Shown here: positions 35,923-46,176 of the stretch, piece by piece
How the letters are laid out: every line of letters begins with the position of its first letter
Position numbering within the stretch: the stretch's first letter is position 1
From: Haloarcula sebkhae
Lineage (GTDB): Archaea; Halobacteriota; Halobacteria; Halobacteriales; Haloarculaceae
Length of the DNA: 64,000 nucleotides
Reading direction: 5' to 3'
Assembly: GCF_014647415.1 (NCBI RefSeq)
Contig: NZ_BMPD01000007.1
Location: forward strand, 22,183-86,182
Position numbers and translations under genes: made by a program
Notes under the pieces: generated by a model
The model's database searches: none
What the model was told of the DNA's origin: nothing
The model's input: only the letters and a program-made list of their open reading frames with translations

Positions 35923-37456
35923 ATGAGCGACGACGAATCTGACAAGAATCAAACGGAACTCTACCACTTCGCCCGCGGCGCGTTCGTCGATACCGACTGG
36001 TTTCCCGGCGACTTGGACGAGAACGACGAAGTGGTTCGAGTCTCCGAAGCAGGCCAGTTCCCCGAGTCGTACTACCTCGAGGAAGGCGACTGGGGTGCTG
36101 CCCCGCTGGTCCCCGGCGACGACCCACTCTACGAGGCGGTGAACCTCCCGCAGGCGCTCTACGCCGCCATCCACTTGGCCGACGGCGATCTCGCCCGCGC
36201 GATTGGCCGCCTCCCGCTGCGAGACCTCTTCATCGGCGTGGTGGAACACGACGACCTCTCGCGCAAACTCGACGCGCTGGAGTTCTTCCGCGTGTACCTC
36301 TATCTTCGACTGACCGATGAACCGGAGACGCGGGTGGCGAAGAACCTGGATGATCCCGAGTTCCCGGACCGGCTAAACGTCACGGAGACGGTGAGCCAGC
36401 CCACGCTGAACCGACTCGGCGACCGACTTACCGAGCGACAGATGCGGTACTTCGACCGCGTCGTCGCCCAGGTTCTCACCGCCATCGAGGATTCGCGCTA
36501 TGCCGACCAGTTCGCCGAGCTGCCCTCGCCGGACACCGAGGAACGAAAGCCGCCGTACATCAAGAAGCTCAGCCGTGAACTCCGGGCCGAGGTCTTCCGG
36601 CACCTCAGCTTCGACCGCGACGACAGCATCAAGTTCAAGCGGGACTTCCTCCTGCGAATCTTCGTCAGCGCGGCCATCCACGACATCCACATGAACCAAG
36701 CGTGCGAGAACATGGAACTGAAGTCGTGGGTCGGTGAGGGCAACTCGGTCGATCCGAGTAACGTCCGGCACCAGCTTCTGAAGTTCGACCCGGCCACCGT
36801 CACGCGAATGTTCCGGCAAGCCAACGACGCCCTGTTCGACATCGCCTTCGAGCACGAGTACTTCGATGACACCAACGAAGTCGCCATCGACAGTACGGAC
36901 TGGGGGTGGTACGGACAGGGTGACGCCAGCCGGGACATCCAGAAGACGAAGCCACAACGGAACTTCTACTATGCGTGGCAGTTCACCACGCTCGCTCTCG
37001 TCGGCACGAACACGCTGATGACGATGCGGGCCGTCCCGACGCGGGCAGACACCGATAAGGGGACCCTCGTGCGCCGGCTGCTCCGGTACGCCGCGCAGGT
37101 GACATCGTTCAACCGGGCCTACCTGGACAGTGGGTTCTACACTACTGACTCGGTGCGTGCGCTCGGGTCGACCGGGACGGAGTTCATCATCTAGGCCCCA
37201 GACACGGGCCGGAAGATCGAGGGGCTCCAGCGGCTCGCAGTTGCCAAGGAGAGTGAGGCTGAAGCGGTTCCCCACGGCCTCGGCGGGATCGACGACGAGA
37301 AGCACTGGTTGTTCAGTGTGAAGTCCCAGAAGCGGTCCCGACTTCGGCAGGGTAAACCCGATGATCCGACCGACGACTGGATCATCTTCTACACGAATAT
37401 CCCACTTGATGACGATGACGTCGACCTGTTGGAGATGGCCACCGACTTCCGCAACC
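35923..37456 (+). pseudogene. IS4-like DDE transposase, interrupted
   Basis: The first 423 codons are clean: MSDDESDKNQTELYHFARGA, catalytic Asp in NEVAIDSTDWGWYG and a second in RAYLDSGFYTTDSVRALG. A TAG at 37192 follows TGTEFII; the same frame then continues APDTGRKIEGLQRL, WLFSVKSQKR and DLLEMATDFRNH until the ISH8-type element begins at ~37456. The C-terminal catalytic Glu is therefore lost. It is GC-rich like the RAMP operon and may have arrived with it. The exact IS family is uncertain. Confidence 0.65.
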
Positions 37457-38239
37457 ATCCGTCTTTAGCTAAGAGACAAGCCGCGTGACAGCGGCGGCTT
37501 ATCGAGGCTACTTTTCGAGAGGAGTGAGGAGGCAAGAGCTGTGTCCAACAGCGCCTCCTCATCAAGAATCATGCGTCGGCTCACTACACTGTTTCCCTCC
37601 GAGTTCCTCGAAGAGCACGCCGAGGAACTCGGCGTGGTCGAGTGAGAGAGAAAGGTTCAGATCCCTGTCCTCGTGTGGGCGCTCGTGTTCGGCTTCGCCG
37701 CAGGCGAGAGCCGAACACTCGCTGGGTTCAGACGCAGTTACAACGCGACAGCTGACGAGACGATTTCTCCTGGCGGCTTCTACCATCGGTTGACGCCGAC
37801 TCTCGCAGAGTATCTCCGCGACCTCGTCGAGCGCGGCCTCGACGAGGTCGCTGTCCCTGATCCTGTTGACACGGATATCGACCGATTCAGAGACGTGATG
37901 ATTGCTGATGGAACGGTGCTGCGGTTACACGAGTTTCTCTCTGATGAGTTCCAATCCCGTCACGAGGAGCAGGCTGGAGCGAAGCTCCACCTGCTCCACA
38001 ACGCCACTGACCAGACAATTGAACGGATCGACGTGACCGACGAGAAAACACACGATAGCACGCTGTTCAAGACGGGTTCGTGGCTACACGGACGGCTGGT
38101 TCTGTTCGATGAACCAGCAGTCGGGCTCTATGTTCTCAATGGCTTGAGTATCATCAATGTCCCTAGAGATCAGACGACAGAACGGATTTACAGGTGTCTT
38201 GAAGGAACACGCGAGCAGATCCCGGCAAGCGTATTCTGA
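37456..38239 (+). pseudogene. ISH8-type (IS4) element, right part deleted
   Basis: The left end CATCCGTCTTTAGCTAAGAG begins inside the preceding transposase gene. The transposase reads MRRLTTLFPSEFLEEHAEEL from ~37571, meets a stop after GVVE, then VQIPVLVWALVFGFAAGESR, TLAGFRRSYNATADETISPG, DVMIADGTVLRLHEFLSDEF and TLFKTGSWLHGRLVLFD. After that the sequence diverges (EPAVGLYVLNGLSI) and ends at 38239. The second half, including the YRCRW...E region, is gone. It is an insertion into an older transposase, followed by deletion. Confidence 0.75.
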
Positions 38240-38279
38240 TTGTTATTTAATATTTATTGTTCTCGCACACGTGCGAACA

Positions 38280-38530
38280 CACGCGGAGTACTCATTCACT
38301 TGGAATCGATCTCGTGTTCCTGTCGGTGAATCGCCTGATCTCAATCCAACAGAACAGGTCTGGAACAGCTGCAATGGGAACTCTCACCGCTGGTTGTCTA
38401 GTGTGCGGAGGAGTTCCGCAGTCCTTGAGTGATCTTTTCGAGTGGCTAACTGACCGTGTGAGTTTTGCGAAAACTGGGTGACACAGTTTCTTGTCTTCAA
38501 AAACTATCCTGAGTACCAGACTCGCCTGCC
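38280..38530 (+). pseudogene. IS630-type transposase, C-terminal remnant
   Basis: Plus-strand frames read SPDLNPTEQVW (the DDE motif around the last catalytic residue), then LFEWLTDRVSFAKT and WVTQFLVFKNYPEY. Frameshifts separate the parts and the N-terminus is absent. It is joined directly to the ISH8 remnant. Confidence 0.55.
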
Positions 38531-38739
38531 GAGGTGATTCGTCTGGTTTTTAGTCACGACCGACGAGCCAGCTTATTTGCCTTCTATTGAGCAGCCACTG
38601 ATAAATTGCTAGAAGAAAATATCCCTTAATCAACAACTACCAAACAGACCTCGTTCTTAGCAAGTCTGGCTGATTCATTCACTAGTTTGGATCATTTTCT
38701 CGGGAACTGACGTATGGCAGACTCCTATTCAATTGGAAC

Positions 38740-38897
38740 ACAAAGTATTTATAAACACCGGCGTTTGTTCTGGGTGTACCCCTACCATGCTATCAGTAGT
38801 GAGTAAATTAGGCGAAAAGTGTGTTGCACGCGCCGATGATGTGCTGCACAACTATACGTAAATCAAAACTGCTGGTGGCGATTGCAACAATCAAACT
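38740..38897 (+). promoter_or_regulatory. S-layer gene promoter and leader with a 24-codon frame
   Basis: A TATA-like TATTTATAAAC at ~38746-38756 lies ~145 bases before the S-layer start, giving a leader of ~120 bases. Inside it ATG 38787 opens a short frame (MLSVVSKLGEKCVARADDVL, then HNYT, stop at 38861). Long leaders precede S-layer genes in other haloarchaea; whether the small frame is translated is unknown. Confidence 0.45.
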
Positions 38898-41483
38898 ATG
38901 ACAGATACACAACAAAAAATCAAAGCGGTACTCCTTACCGTGCTTATGGTGACTTCAGTATTTGCAGCCACCATAGCCTTCTCAGGAGCTGCCGCCGCCT
39001 CAGAACGAGGCGCTGGCGATAGCTATACAACGGGACCGACTGATGACTATCAAGGAGCTGCTGACAGCGCAGGTAATGTCGGCGCCGGTGCAGTCGTCTT
39101 CCAAGGTGAAGACGATATTGAGGGCGAATTCGCTGATGGAAACGGTGACACCGTTGGCGTTGGTGAACTACAGAAGGTGTCCGGTGACAACGAAGGCATT
39201 CTACTGGAGGCACCGATCCCACAGGATCAGCCAACTGGTCGATATACAGCAAATCCAGGCGTCGAGGGCACTGAAGGTGTGACCCTTCAGACGCCGCGTA
39301 TCACTGATCTCGAAGTACAGAACAGTGACGAGGGCGACGTGACTGGGAGCATTCTGCAGGCCAACAATGATGAGACTGCAGAAATCCTTGTGGATTACAA
39401 CTACGAGGAGGCCGAAGATCTTGAGCTCACCGTTGAGGACGAGGACGGTCTTGAAGTCACGGATGAAATCCTCGCCGACGGTGCCTCGGATACGGTCAAC
39501 ACTAATGTCAACACTGAGGATCATCCGAACCCCGCCGCTGATGGGGACCGTGATGAGTCCTTCGATGCCGGGTTTACCATCAACCCGTCCAATGTTGACG
39601 AAGGCGAGTACACGATTACTGTCGAAGGTGTCGAGGATCTCGACTTCGGTGATGCCTCGGAAACCGCAACAGTTGAGATCACGACCGACCAGACGGCTTC
39701 GCTCAGCCTCGACAGCGACGAGGTTACTCAGGGTGAAAACCTTGGATTTGATATCGAAAACAGCCCAGAAGGAAACTTCCACGCGGTTGTCATCGAAGAG
39801 AGTGAGTTCCGTGACAGCACCTCTGCCAGCAATTATGCGAAGATCTTCCGGAACGTCGGTGACACCTCTGATCGCGGTCTAGTCGGTGATGACGGCGATG
39901 GTACTGCGGTGGTCGATCCGAGCGATGCTGATTCCCTAGAGAGCGTCGACTACGCTTACGCCATCGTCGAGGTTGATGGCGGTACAGGTGTTGGCTCGGT
40001 CGAAACACAGTACCTCGACGACAGCTCGATTGATATCGATCTGTACCAGGCTAGCAACGGTGACTACACCGACAACAACGACAACCATGTCGTTGCCAAC
40101 CTAGTCACCGACGACGACTACGAAACGGATGACGAACAGGACTTCGACGTTGTTGAGGGTGACCTCACCATTGACAGTCCGTCTGGGACGTACGTAACTG
40201 GGTCCGAGGTGGATGTGAACGGGACCGCAAGCGAAGGTATTGATGATGTCGCAATCTACGCTCGCGACAACAATGATTACGAACTCGTTGAAATCGATAG
40301 TGAAGAAACCATCAGCGTTGATGGTGACGATACCTTCAGCGAGGAAGATATCAGCCTCAGTGGCGGTGACCTCGGTGGCAATGACATCCTCGGCCTTCCG
40401 GGTACCTACCGGATTGGTGTAGTTGATGTTGAGGATGCCGACTCGAACTCCAACGGAACTGTCGATGACTCGCTTACAACGTCTGAGTTCAACAGCGGTG
40501 TCAGTTCCGCTGAGTCACTTCGAGTGACCGACACGGAACTTAACGGTACGTTCATCACCTATAACGGCCAGATATCGAGTGACGATAATCAGATCGATGT
40601 CGAAGGCCAAGCGCCTGGCAAGGACAACCTTGTCGTAGCATTCGTTGACTCGCGTGGCAACGCTGTTGCTACGGATATCTCCGTTGATGATGATGACACG
40701 TTCAGTGAAGACGACATCAGCATCTCAGCGCTCAGCGAAGGGACTGTCACAGCACACATTATCTCCTCTGGCCGCGACAACACGTTCGGAGATGGTGTCT
40801 CTGGTAGCAGTTCCGGGTTCGCAAGCCTAATCGAGGATAACTACGCGAGCGGCAGCAGTACTGGTGACCAGGTCCGCTCGCGAATTCTGGAAAACAGTGT
40901 CGATGACACTGCTAGTGACGACCTCATCGTAAATGAACAGTTCCGTCTGGCAGATGGGCTAACCACTGTCGAATCGGTTAACAGCCCAGTTGAAGCCAAT
41001 GGAACGATTGAAGTTGAGGGGACTACCAACCGTAAGCCGGACGATAACACCATTACGGTTGAACTCCTCGACGACGAGGATGAATCAGTGACTGTCGACA
41101 GCACAGACGAGTGGGGAAGTGACGGTCAGTGGTCTGTCAGTCTCGATCTTTCGGATGAGAATGTCGAGCCTGGTAACTTCACCGTTGAAGCTGACGACGG
41201 TGACAACACTGATCGCCAGAGTGTCCAGATCGTTGAAGCCGGCTCGCTAGAGGAAGAGCAGCCGGCCACGGACACGCCGGAGCCGGACACGGATACGCCG
41301 GAGCCGGACACGGATACGCCGGAGCCGGACACGGATACTCCGGAGCCGGACACGGACACGCCGGAGCCGGACACGATGACTGAAGAAGTTACGTCCGAAG
41401 CAACTGGTCCTGGCTTCACGGCAGCTATCGCGCTCATCGCGCTCGTTGCTGCTGCACTCCTCGCCGTCCGCCGCGACAACTAA
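38898..41483 (+). CDS. csg: S-layer surface glycoprotein, PGF-CTERM
   Basis: 861 residues. Signal peptide MTDTQQKIKAVLLTVLMVTS to the Ala cluster AAAA near residue 34. The mature protein is extremely acidic, with repeated Ig-like beta domains (for example VNGTASEGIDDVAIYARDNN and VEGQAPGKDNLVVAFVDSRG, two related units). A Thr-rich stalk of PEPDTDT repeats (~residues 793-827) is the usual O-glycosylated spacer. It ends with TGPGFTAAIALIALVAAALL and RRDN, the archaeosortase A PGF-CTERM signal for lipid attachment. Few N-glycosylation sequons are seen. It is the main wall protein or an alternative S-layer. It has no operon partners and is flanked by dead IS sequence. Confidence 0.9.
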   Translation: MTDTQQKIKAVLLTVLMVTSVFAATIAFSGAAAASERGAGDSYTTGPTDDYQGAADSAGNVGAGAVVFQGEDDIEGEFADGNGDTVGVGELQKVSGDNEGILLEAPIPQDQPTGRYTANPGVEGTEGVTLQTPRITDLEVQNSDEGDVTGSILQANNDETAEILVDYNYEEAEDLELTVEDEDGLEVTDEILADGASDTVNTNVNTEDHPNPAADGDRDESFDAGFTINPSNVDEGEYTITVEGVEDLDFGDASETATVEITTDQTASLSLDSDEVTQGENLGFDIENSPEGNFHAVVIEESEFRDSTSASNYAKIFRNVGDTSDRGLVGDDGDGTAVVDPSDADSLESVDYAYAIVEVDGGTGVGSVETQYLDDSSIDIDLYQASNGDYTDNNDNHVVANLVTDDDYETDDEQDFDVVEGDLTIDSPSGTYVTGSEVDVNGTASEGIDDVAIYARDNNDYELVEIDSEETISVDGDDTFSEEDISLSGGDLGGNDILGLPGTYRIGVVDVEDADSNSNGTVDDSLTTSEFNSGVSSAESLRVTDTELNGTFITYNGQISSDDNQIDVEGQAPGKDNLVVAFVDSRGNAVATDISVDDDDTFSEDDISISALSEGTVTAHIISSGRDNTFGDGVSGSSSGFASLIEDNYASGSSTGDQVRSRILENSVDDTASDDLIVNEQFRLADGLTTVESVNSPVEANGTIEVEGTTNRKPDDNTITVELLDDEDESVTVDSTDEWGSDGQWSVSLDLSDENVEPGNFTVEADDGDNTDRQSVQIVEAGSLEEEQPATDTPEPDTDTPEPDTDTPEPDTDTPEPDTDTPEPDTMTEEVTSEATGPGFTAAIALIALVAAALLAVRRDN

Positions 41484-41937
41484 CTGGATTCACTCCAGTT
41501 TTTGACGCTCCATTTTTTGTAGCCCTCGAAGCTTGGAACAACTTGCAGATAGTCACTGCCAAGTGATTAGTCGTCAAGCAATTCGATGATTGGTGTTTTG
41601 CATGTTTTCAGCCAATCTACGTGCAGAGTGTCCCATAAACGGGTTGTCACATAGACACACCAATTGAAATAGCTATAGGGAGATTCATACCAACATTGTG
41701 AAGACATCATCAGCGGTGGCCGTAGACCAAACCACGGCCTATCTGATAGGCCGTAAGCAATAATTCAGAGCCCGGCAAGATTCAGTTGACTGTTCGGACA
41801 CTGACTGGACCTCGTTCAATCCACTCTGTGGCAGCAGCAGGGACTGTCGGCTAAATTGTATAGAAAGTGAACTTTCTAAGGCATTCAAGCAGTATTCTCT
41901 CAACCGCCTTTGTAACAATATCTTAACGAGGGATTCC
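41484..41937. other. non-coding stretch after the S-layer gene
   Basis: No gene recognised. TTTTTGACGCTCCATTTTTTG just after the stop is T-rich and may serve as an archaeal terminator. A short inverted repeat AGAAAGT-ACTTTCT occurs near 41865-41878. Confidence 0.4.
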
Positions 41938-42687
41938 CTATGACTCAGTGCAGAAAGACTGTCCATCAAGAGCAATTTCTATAGCGTTTGACCATGACTC
42001 AAAGCGCCGCTGATATGTAGCTGATGCATACTTCCCCACCTCATCCATCTGGCGTGCAGATGGTGGCTCCCCGATCTCATCTCTAAGTCTAGTTATTTCA
42101 TCGAGTAACGCTCTCTCACTAATCTTGCTTCCCTGGGTGTCCGGCTCAAATCCGGCTACATTCAGGGCCTCATTCCATGACCCAAACCGATGGCTATAGG
42201 TGGTTGGATCGTACTCTCCCAAATCTTCCATATCGTTGAATCCCGGTATTTTATCTAACCTTTTTGCAAGTCTACTTATTTCTTGAATAAGTTCTTTATC
42301 AGTGATGGTTGCCCCAACATTCTCAGACTCAAAGCCAACTGCTTCCAAGGCATTATTCCATGACCCAAACTCGTTTCTATACGCGGAACGCCAATATTTA
42401 CCCTGTTCGTTCATATCTGAAGCAGTTGGCTTCTTATCAAGCTCATCACTAAGTCGTTGCAATTCTTTCACCAACTCCTCTTCCGAGATTTTAGAGTCTG
42501 GCTCATTTGGATTGTATCCCGCTTCTTTAACAGCCTTATTCCAAGATCCAAATCGAGAATAGTACGTTGAAGCGGAATATCTACCTTGTTCACGGAATTC
42601 TGCAAGCGACGGTGGGTGTCCGAGCTCACTCGTTAGCTTACGTATCTCCTCTAGAAGCTCTTCATCAGAATACTGCATTGTCAGCAT
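41938..42687 (-). CDS. protein of four homing-endonuclease-associated repeats
   Basis: 249 residues made of four ~54-residue repeats, each with a helix (LLEEIRKLTSELGHPPSLAE), a loop (GRYSASTYYSRFGSW) and a second helix (NKAVKEAGY). Each carries the FGSWN or FESWS signature. This is the HNH-associated repeat seen in homing endonucleases and related haloarchaeal DNA-binding proteins, in which each repeat is thought to be a small DNA-binding unit. No HNH or GIY-YIG nuclease domain is attached, so it probably binds DNA without cutting. AT-rich codon use differs from the GC-rich modules. Confidence 0.8.
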   Translation of the reverse strand: MLTMQYSDEELLEEIRKLTSELGHPPSLAEFREQGRYSASTYYSRFGSWNKAVKEAGYNPNEPDSKISEEELVKELQRLSDELDKKPTASDMNEQGKYWRSAYRNEFGSWNNALEAVGFESENVGATITDKELIQEISRLAKRLDKIPGFNDMEDLGEYDPTTYSHRFGSWNEALNVAGFEPDTQGSKISERALLDEITRLRDEIGEPPSARQMDEVGKYASATYQRRFESWSNAIEIALDGQSFCTES

Positions 42688-42799
42688 ACCATCACAGAGC
42701 CCGATATATAAAACATTCTCTATTCAATCTTCAGATTAAATATATTACTTTATGATAAGCTCTTCTCTATACAAATCTGGACTCGGCTCTGTAGTGTGC

Positions 42800-43125
42800 T
42801 TGGTGATATCAAGTATGACCGACCCCTGACGACGGTCAGCCACCCACCGGTTCCCTCCCTGAGTACAATGTCGTGGTCGTGGTCAGTGCGTTGGAAGGGC
42901 CGCCAGTCGGGACGGGCGACTGTTCGCCAGTTCTCGGGAAGCATCGGTGACGCCTCTCGTCGCCGGAAGGCGGGACGACATCTGGGGAAAGATCGCCGGT
43001 GTCAATCTCCTTGCCGGAGAGGTGCCAGTATGCGGCCGGCCCGTCGCACTTGTGCTGGCCGATAGAGATACGGGGACATACCCCTACCCTCCCGTGAGTG
43101 ACGAATGTTCTGACACTCTGTCGGA
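42800..43125 (-). pseudogene. DUF6166-type gene remnant
   Basis: Minus-strand pieces CDGPAAYWHLSGKEIDTGDL, LPENWRTVARPDWRPFQRTD and HDIVLREGTGGWLTVV closely match the middle and end of the intact gene at 62190-62807 (CDGPAACWHLTGEEIDATMA, LPENWRTVTRPDRRVFQRAD). Frameshifts separate them, and the N-terminal half is missing. It is a degraded relative, so a second copy of the 57-63 kb module, or part of one, was once here. Confidence 0.7.
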
Positions 43126-43250
43126 ACCGAGGTGCGAACAGCGGTCGAGCGGACAGCATAGTGTGACAAACCACCGTTCTATTGCAGGGCTAGATTTCCC
43201 ACCGCTTCTACAAGATCTTTGCTAGGACATGACCATCGTGTGTTGCACGG

Positions 43251-43691
43251 ATGAAGATCACACGGCACCCAACCTACAACCTCAACTACCACATAGTGTG
43301 GTTTCCGAACTCTGGCGGAATCGAAGATTCTGCTGACCTCGCGGATTAAGGGTCCGCTCAGTACCGCAACTCGCTACTGACGGACGGAGTTGCCGAGCGT
43401 GTGGAATCCATTCTCCACGAAATTGCTGACGAGAAGGGCTGGGACATTCAAAATCTGACTGTCCAGTCCGACCACGTTCACCTGTTCGTCAGTAGCCCAC
43501 CCAAACACAGTCCGTCATTGTTCGCTAACTGGTTCAAGAGCATTTCTTCTCGGAAGTACAACGATCACCACACAGACCGCGACGGCGAGAAAATTCTGTG
43601 GGCACGCAGCTACTACGCCGGAACTGCCGGGCACGTCTCCACCGAAACGATCGAAAACTACATTCACCGACATAAGGAGCCAAAAGCGTGA
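43251..43691 (+). pseudogene. TnpA, Y1 (HUH) transposase with premature stop
   Basis: Begins MKITRHPTYNLNYHIVWFP. A stretch of ~18 codons containing an in-frame TAA (43347) follows, then LTDGVAERVESILHEIADEK, the HUH motif SDHVHLFVSS, KHSPSLFANWFKSISSRKY and the Tyr region STETIENYIHRHKEP. Family members usually join KYRR directly to the VAERVE segment, so the extra codons look like a small insertion that brought the stop. The HUH histidines and the Tyr are intact. Confidence 0.7.
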
Positions 43692-44942
43692 CCGAACTCA
43701 CGAAAACGCTTGAACTGAAGCTTGTGAACTCGAACGTCCACAAGCGTCAGAAACTTCGTGAAACACGAGACGCCTACCAGCAGGCGCTTCAAACCGCGTT
43801 CGTCGCTGGCTGTGACACACAGTCAGCTAACGACGTAGTTGTTGAGTACGACCTGAGCGGCTACGCGAAAAACGCCCTCAAGAAGTACGTCCTATAACTC
43901 TGTGGGAACAGCTACGACGCCGACGAGCTTCACGACGACCATCCTGTGCGGTTCACCAACGAGGGTCTGCAACTTGATCACAAACCAGAGAACGCTATCG
44001 AATGGTACGTCAAAATCCCGCACCACGAAGATTACAACCTCTGGATTCCGGCACGCGCCAATCCCGAACAGCGGGATTGGCTCGAAGCGTTGTACGCAGA
44101 CGACACCGAAATGGGTGAGAGTCGGTTGTTCGAGCGCGACGGGGCGTGGTCTCTTCACCTCACCGTTATCCGCAACGCGGAGGACCAAACTGCGGCGTCT
44201 GCCGCCGAGCCGACGCCTATCGGCGTGGACATTGGAGAAGCGAGTCTCGTCACGGTGTGTTACCGCGACAACTCTGGTCCTCCGGTTCGTCCCCCGACTG
44301 TGGGCCGACGACGGCAGGGCCGTTCGTCGGCTTCGCAAAACCCACTTCACCGCTAAGAGGCGGCTTCAGAAGCGTGACAGTGAGCGAATCGCAGAGTCCT
44401 ACGGTGACACACTGTGGGACAGGATTGACGATGTGTTCCACCGCGTGACCCGCGAGGTTGTGGAGTACGCGGAGTCTGCCGAGAATCTAGTTTGGTGCTG
44501 GGAGACCTGACGTATATCCGCGAGAACATGGATTACGGCGAGTACAGGAACTGACGGTTACATCGATGGAGCCTTGCCAAGCTTCATGCACAGATTCGCT
44601 ACAAAGCCGCCGAGAAGTGGATTCCCGTTGAGACGGTGATCCCAGAACACGTTGAAGGTGTGCCATGCCTGCGGTGAACATGGCAACCGGCCACGACAGG
44701 CGACGTTCAAATGCTCGAACGACGGCTGTTGGGTCGGTAAGTATCAAGCCGCCGTGAACGGGGCGATAAACATTGCAGGCCGCTACCGTAGTAGAGAGAG
44801 TCACCGCCAAAGCGACCGGACTGCCCGGCAGAAGGCCGGTGATGATGGCTCGGCTATGGATGGGGCCTCTTTGACCGGGCCACAAGACAGCCAAGCCGAT
44901 GCTGAAACCCAGCAGGTGACGCTTGGAACGCATGCGTCTTGA
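43688..44942 (+). pseudogene. TnpB nuclease gene, multiple disruptions
   Basis: Starts MTELTKTLELKLVNSNVHKR. A TAA at 43895 interrupts; the same frame goes on LCGNSYDADELHDDHPVRFT and WYVKIPHHEDYNLWIPARAN. It then reads TPIGVDIGEASLVTVC, which is RuvC segment I with its Asp. Frameshifts near 44275 and later lead to RRLRKTHFTAKRRLQKRDSE and the zinc ribbon CHACGEHGNRPRQATFKC, SNDGCW. The active form would be an RNA-guided nuclease of ~410 residues. Confidence 0.75.
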
Positions 44943-45030
44943 AACCAACAGGCCGCTTCGCCCGGCCTGAAATCCCGTGGCGGGATTCCTCCGCGTTCAC
45001 GTGGAGGAGGTCAACGTGGAGCAATAACTG

Positions 45031-46176
45031 TTATCCCCTGAGAGCCTCAACTGGGCGGTCATTCGATGCCTTCCAAGCGGGGTAGATACCACTCAGAACG
45101 CTTGTTACGACCGCAAACACGAACCCATACAGGAGATACTGTGAGCTTTCCCATTCTAAGACTGCTATGGCATCACCGGTGATCAGATTAAACATGACAA
45201 ATCCGACAGCGAGTGAGAGAATAGCACCCACGATGCCGCCAACGACACCGAGGAACATTGCCTCGGTGAGGATCATTCGGAGGACTTCACCGCGACGGAT
45301 ACCAACGGCGCGAAGGACTCCGATTTCACCTCGGCGCTCAATGGTACTCATAAGCATGACGTTGAGAATGGCTACACTCGCGACGACCAACGAGATGGAA
45401 CCAATCCCCAGTAGCGCGAGTTGAAGTGTATTCAAGAAAGAATTGATACTCTCTTGAGCACCGGCAAATGTGTTGATCTGCAATTCTTCTTCTTCGTCTC
45501 GGCCATCAACATTGAATCGCTCTTCAAGCCGGTCTGCAGTCGCTTCTGCCGTGTCGCCGCTTCCAGTGATAATCGTCACGGAGTCGTAGTACTGCTGGTC
45601 ACGGAGTCCGGATACTGGAATAACAAGCTCACCTCGGCCACCCCCACCGAAGCCGTCATCGGCCTCAATAAGACCTCGGATACGGTAGAGTTGCCCCTCA
45701 TATGCTACTGGATCACCGACTTCTAGTCCGAGTTCCTGTGCTGTACTGTTACTGATCAACGCTCCGGTTTCGAGGCGGTCGGGAGCGGTACCACTGGAGA
45801 CATCATAAAGGGCGCTTGCGTTGGTCACACCCGTCACGCTCACGTATGCGTTACCACTTCGCGTCTCGATTTCCGTGCTGTTGGTTTTCTGTGGAATAAC
45901 CTGCGCGTCGGTGATAATACTCTCTATCTCTTCGACTTGGTCTTCAGTCACCCCATCTTCGTCGCTATCTGCGCCGGCCGAGACGGACACCTCGTTGGTG
46001 AGACTTCCAAGGTCCGATGTCGCCTGTTGCTGGAGAGCAACACCAGCCATGCCAAGTGAGACAATGGCGACCACACCAATGATGATGCCCAAGGCAGCTA
46101 GTCCGGTTCGCATCCGGTTCCGACCAAGGTTCCGCCATGCCATCAGTGCGCTTGGGGAACGTCGTAGCCACCTCAC
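45031..46176 (-). CDS. ABC transporter permease (MacB/FtsX-like)
   Basis: 381 residues with the MacB topology. The first helix (MRTGLAALGIIIGVVAIVSL) is followed by a periplasm-like domain of ~200 residues (EVSVSAGADSDEDGVTEDQV ... LQINTFAGAQESINSFL). Then come three helices: LALLGIGSISLVVASVAILN with ERRGEIGVLRAVGIRRGEVL, FLGVVGGIVGAILSLAVGFV, and YLLYGFVFAVVTSVLSGIYP ending AWKASNDRPVEALRG. It overlaps the ATPase gene stop by four bases. Such systems act as mechanotransmitters or export lipoproteins and peptides rather than importing. Confidence 0.9.
   Translation of the reverse strand: MRWLRRSPSALMAWRNLGRNRMRTGLAALGIIIGVVAIVSLGMAGVALQQQATSDLGSLTNEVSVSAGADSDEDGVTEDQVEEIESIITDAQVIPQKTNSTEIETRSGNAYVSVTGVTNASALYDVSSGTAPDRLETGALISNSTAQELGLEVGDPVAYEGQLYRIRGLIEADDGFGGGGRGELVIPVSGLRDQQYYDSVTIITGSGDTAEATADRLEERFNVDGRDEEEELQINTFAGAQESINSFLNTLQLALLGIGSISLVVASVAILNVMLMSTIERRGEIGVLRAVGIRRGEVLRMILTEAMFLGVVGGIVGAILSLAVGFVMFNLITGDAIAVLEWESSQYLLYGFVFAVVTSVLSGIYPAWKASNDRPVEALRG

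Larger units (their letters stand above)
43240..45020 (+). mobile_element. degraded IS200/IS605 element (tnpA and tnpB)
   Basis: A Y1 transposase gene followed, with a four-base overlap, by a tnpB gene, then a GC hairpin and a second inverted sequence (CCGCTTCGCCCGG, CCCGTGGCGGG) at 44950-44985 typical of the right end. Both genes contain stops or frameshifts, so the element is immobile. Confidence 0.7.

Noticed and set aside
36373-37458. 361-codon minus-strand frame opposite the IS4-like transposase
   Set aside because: Antisense shadow; the plus strand carries the catalytic Asp motifs.
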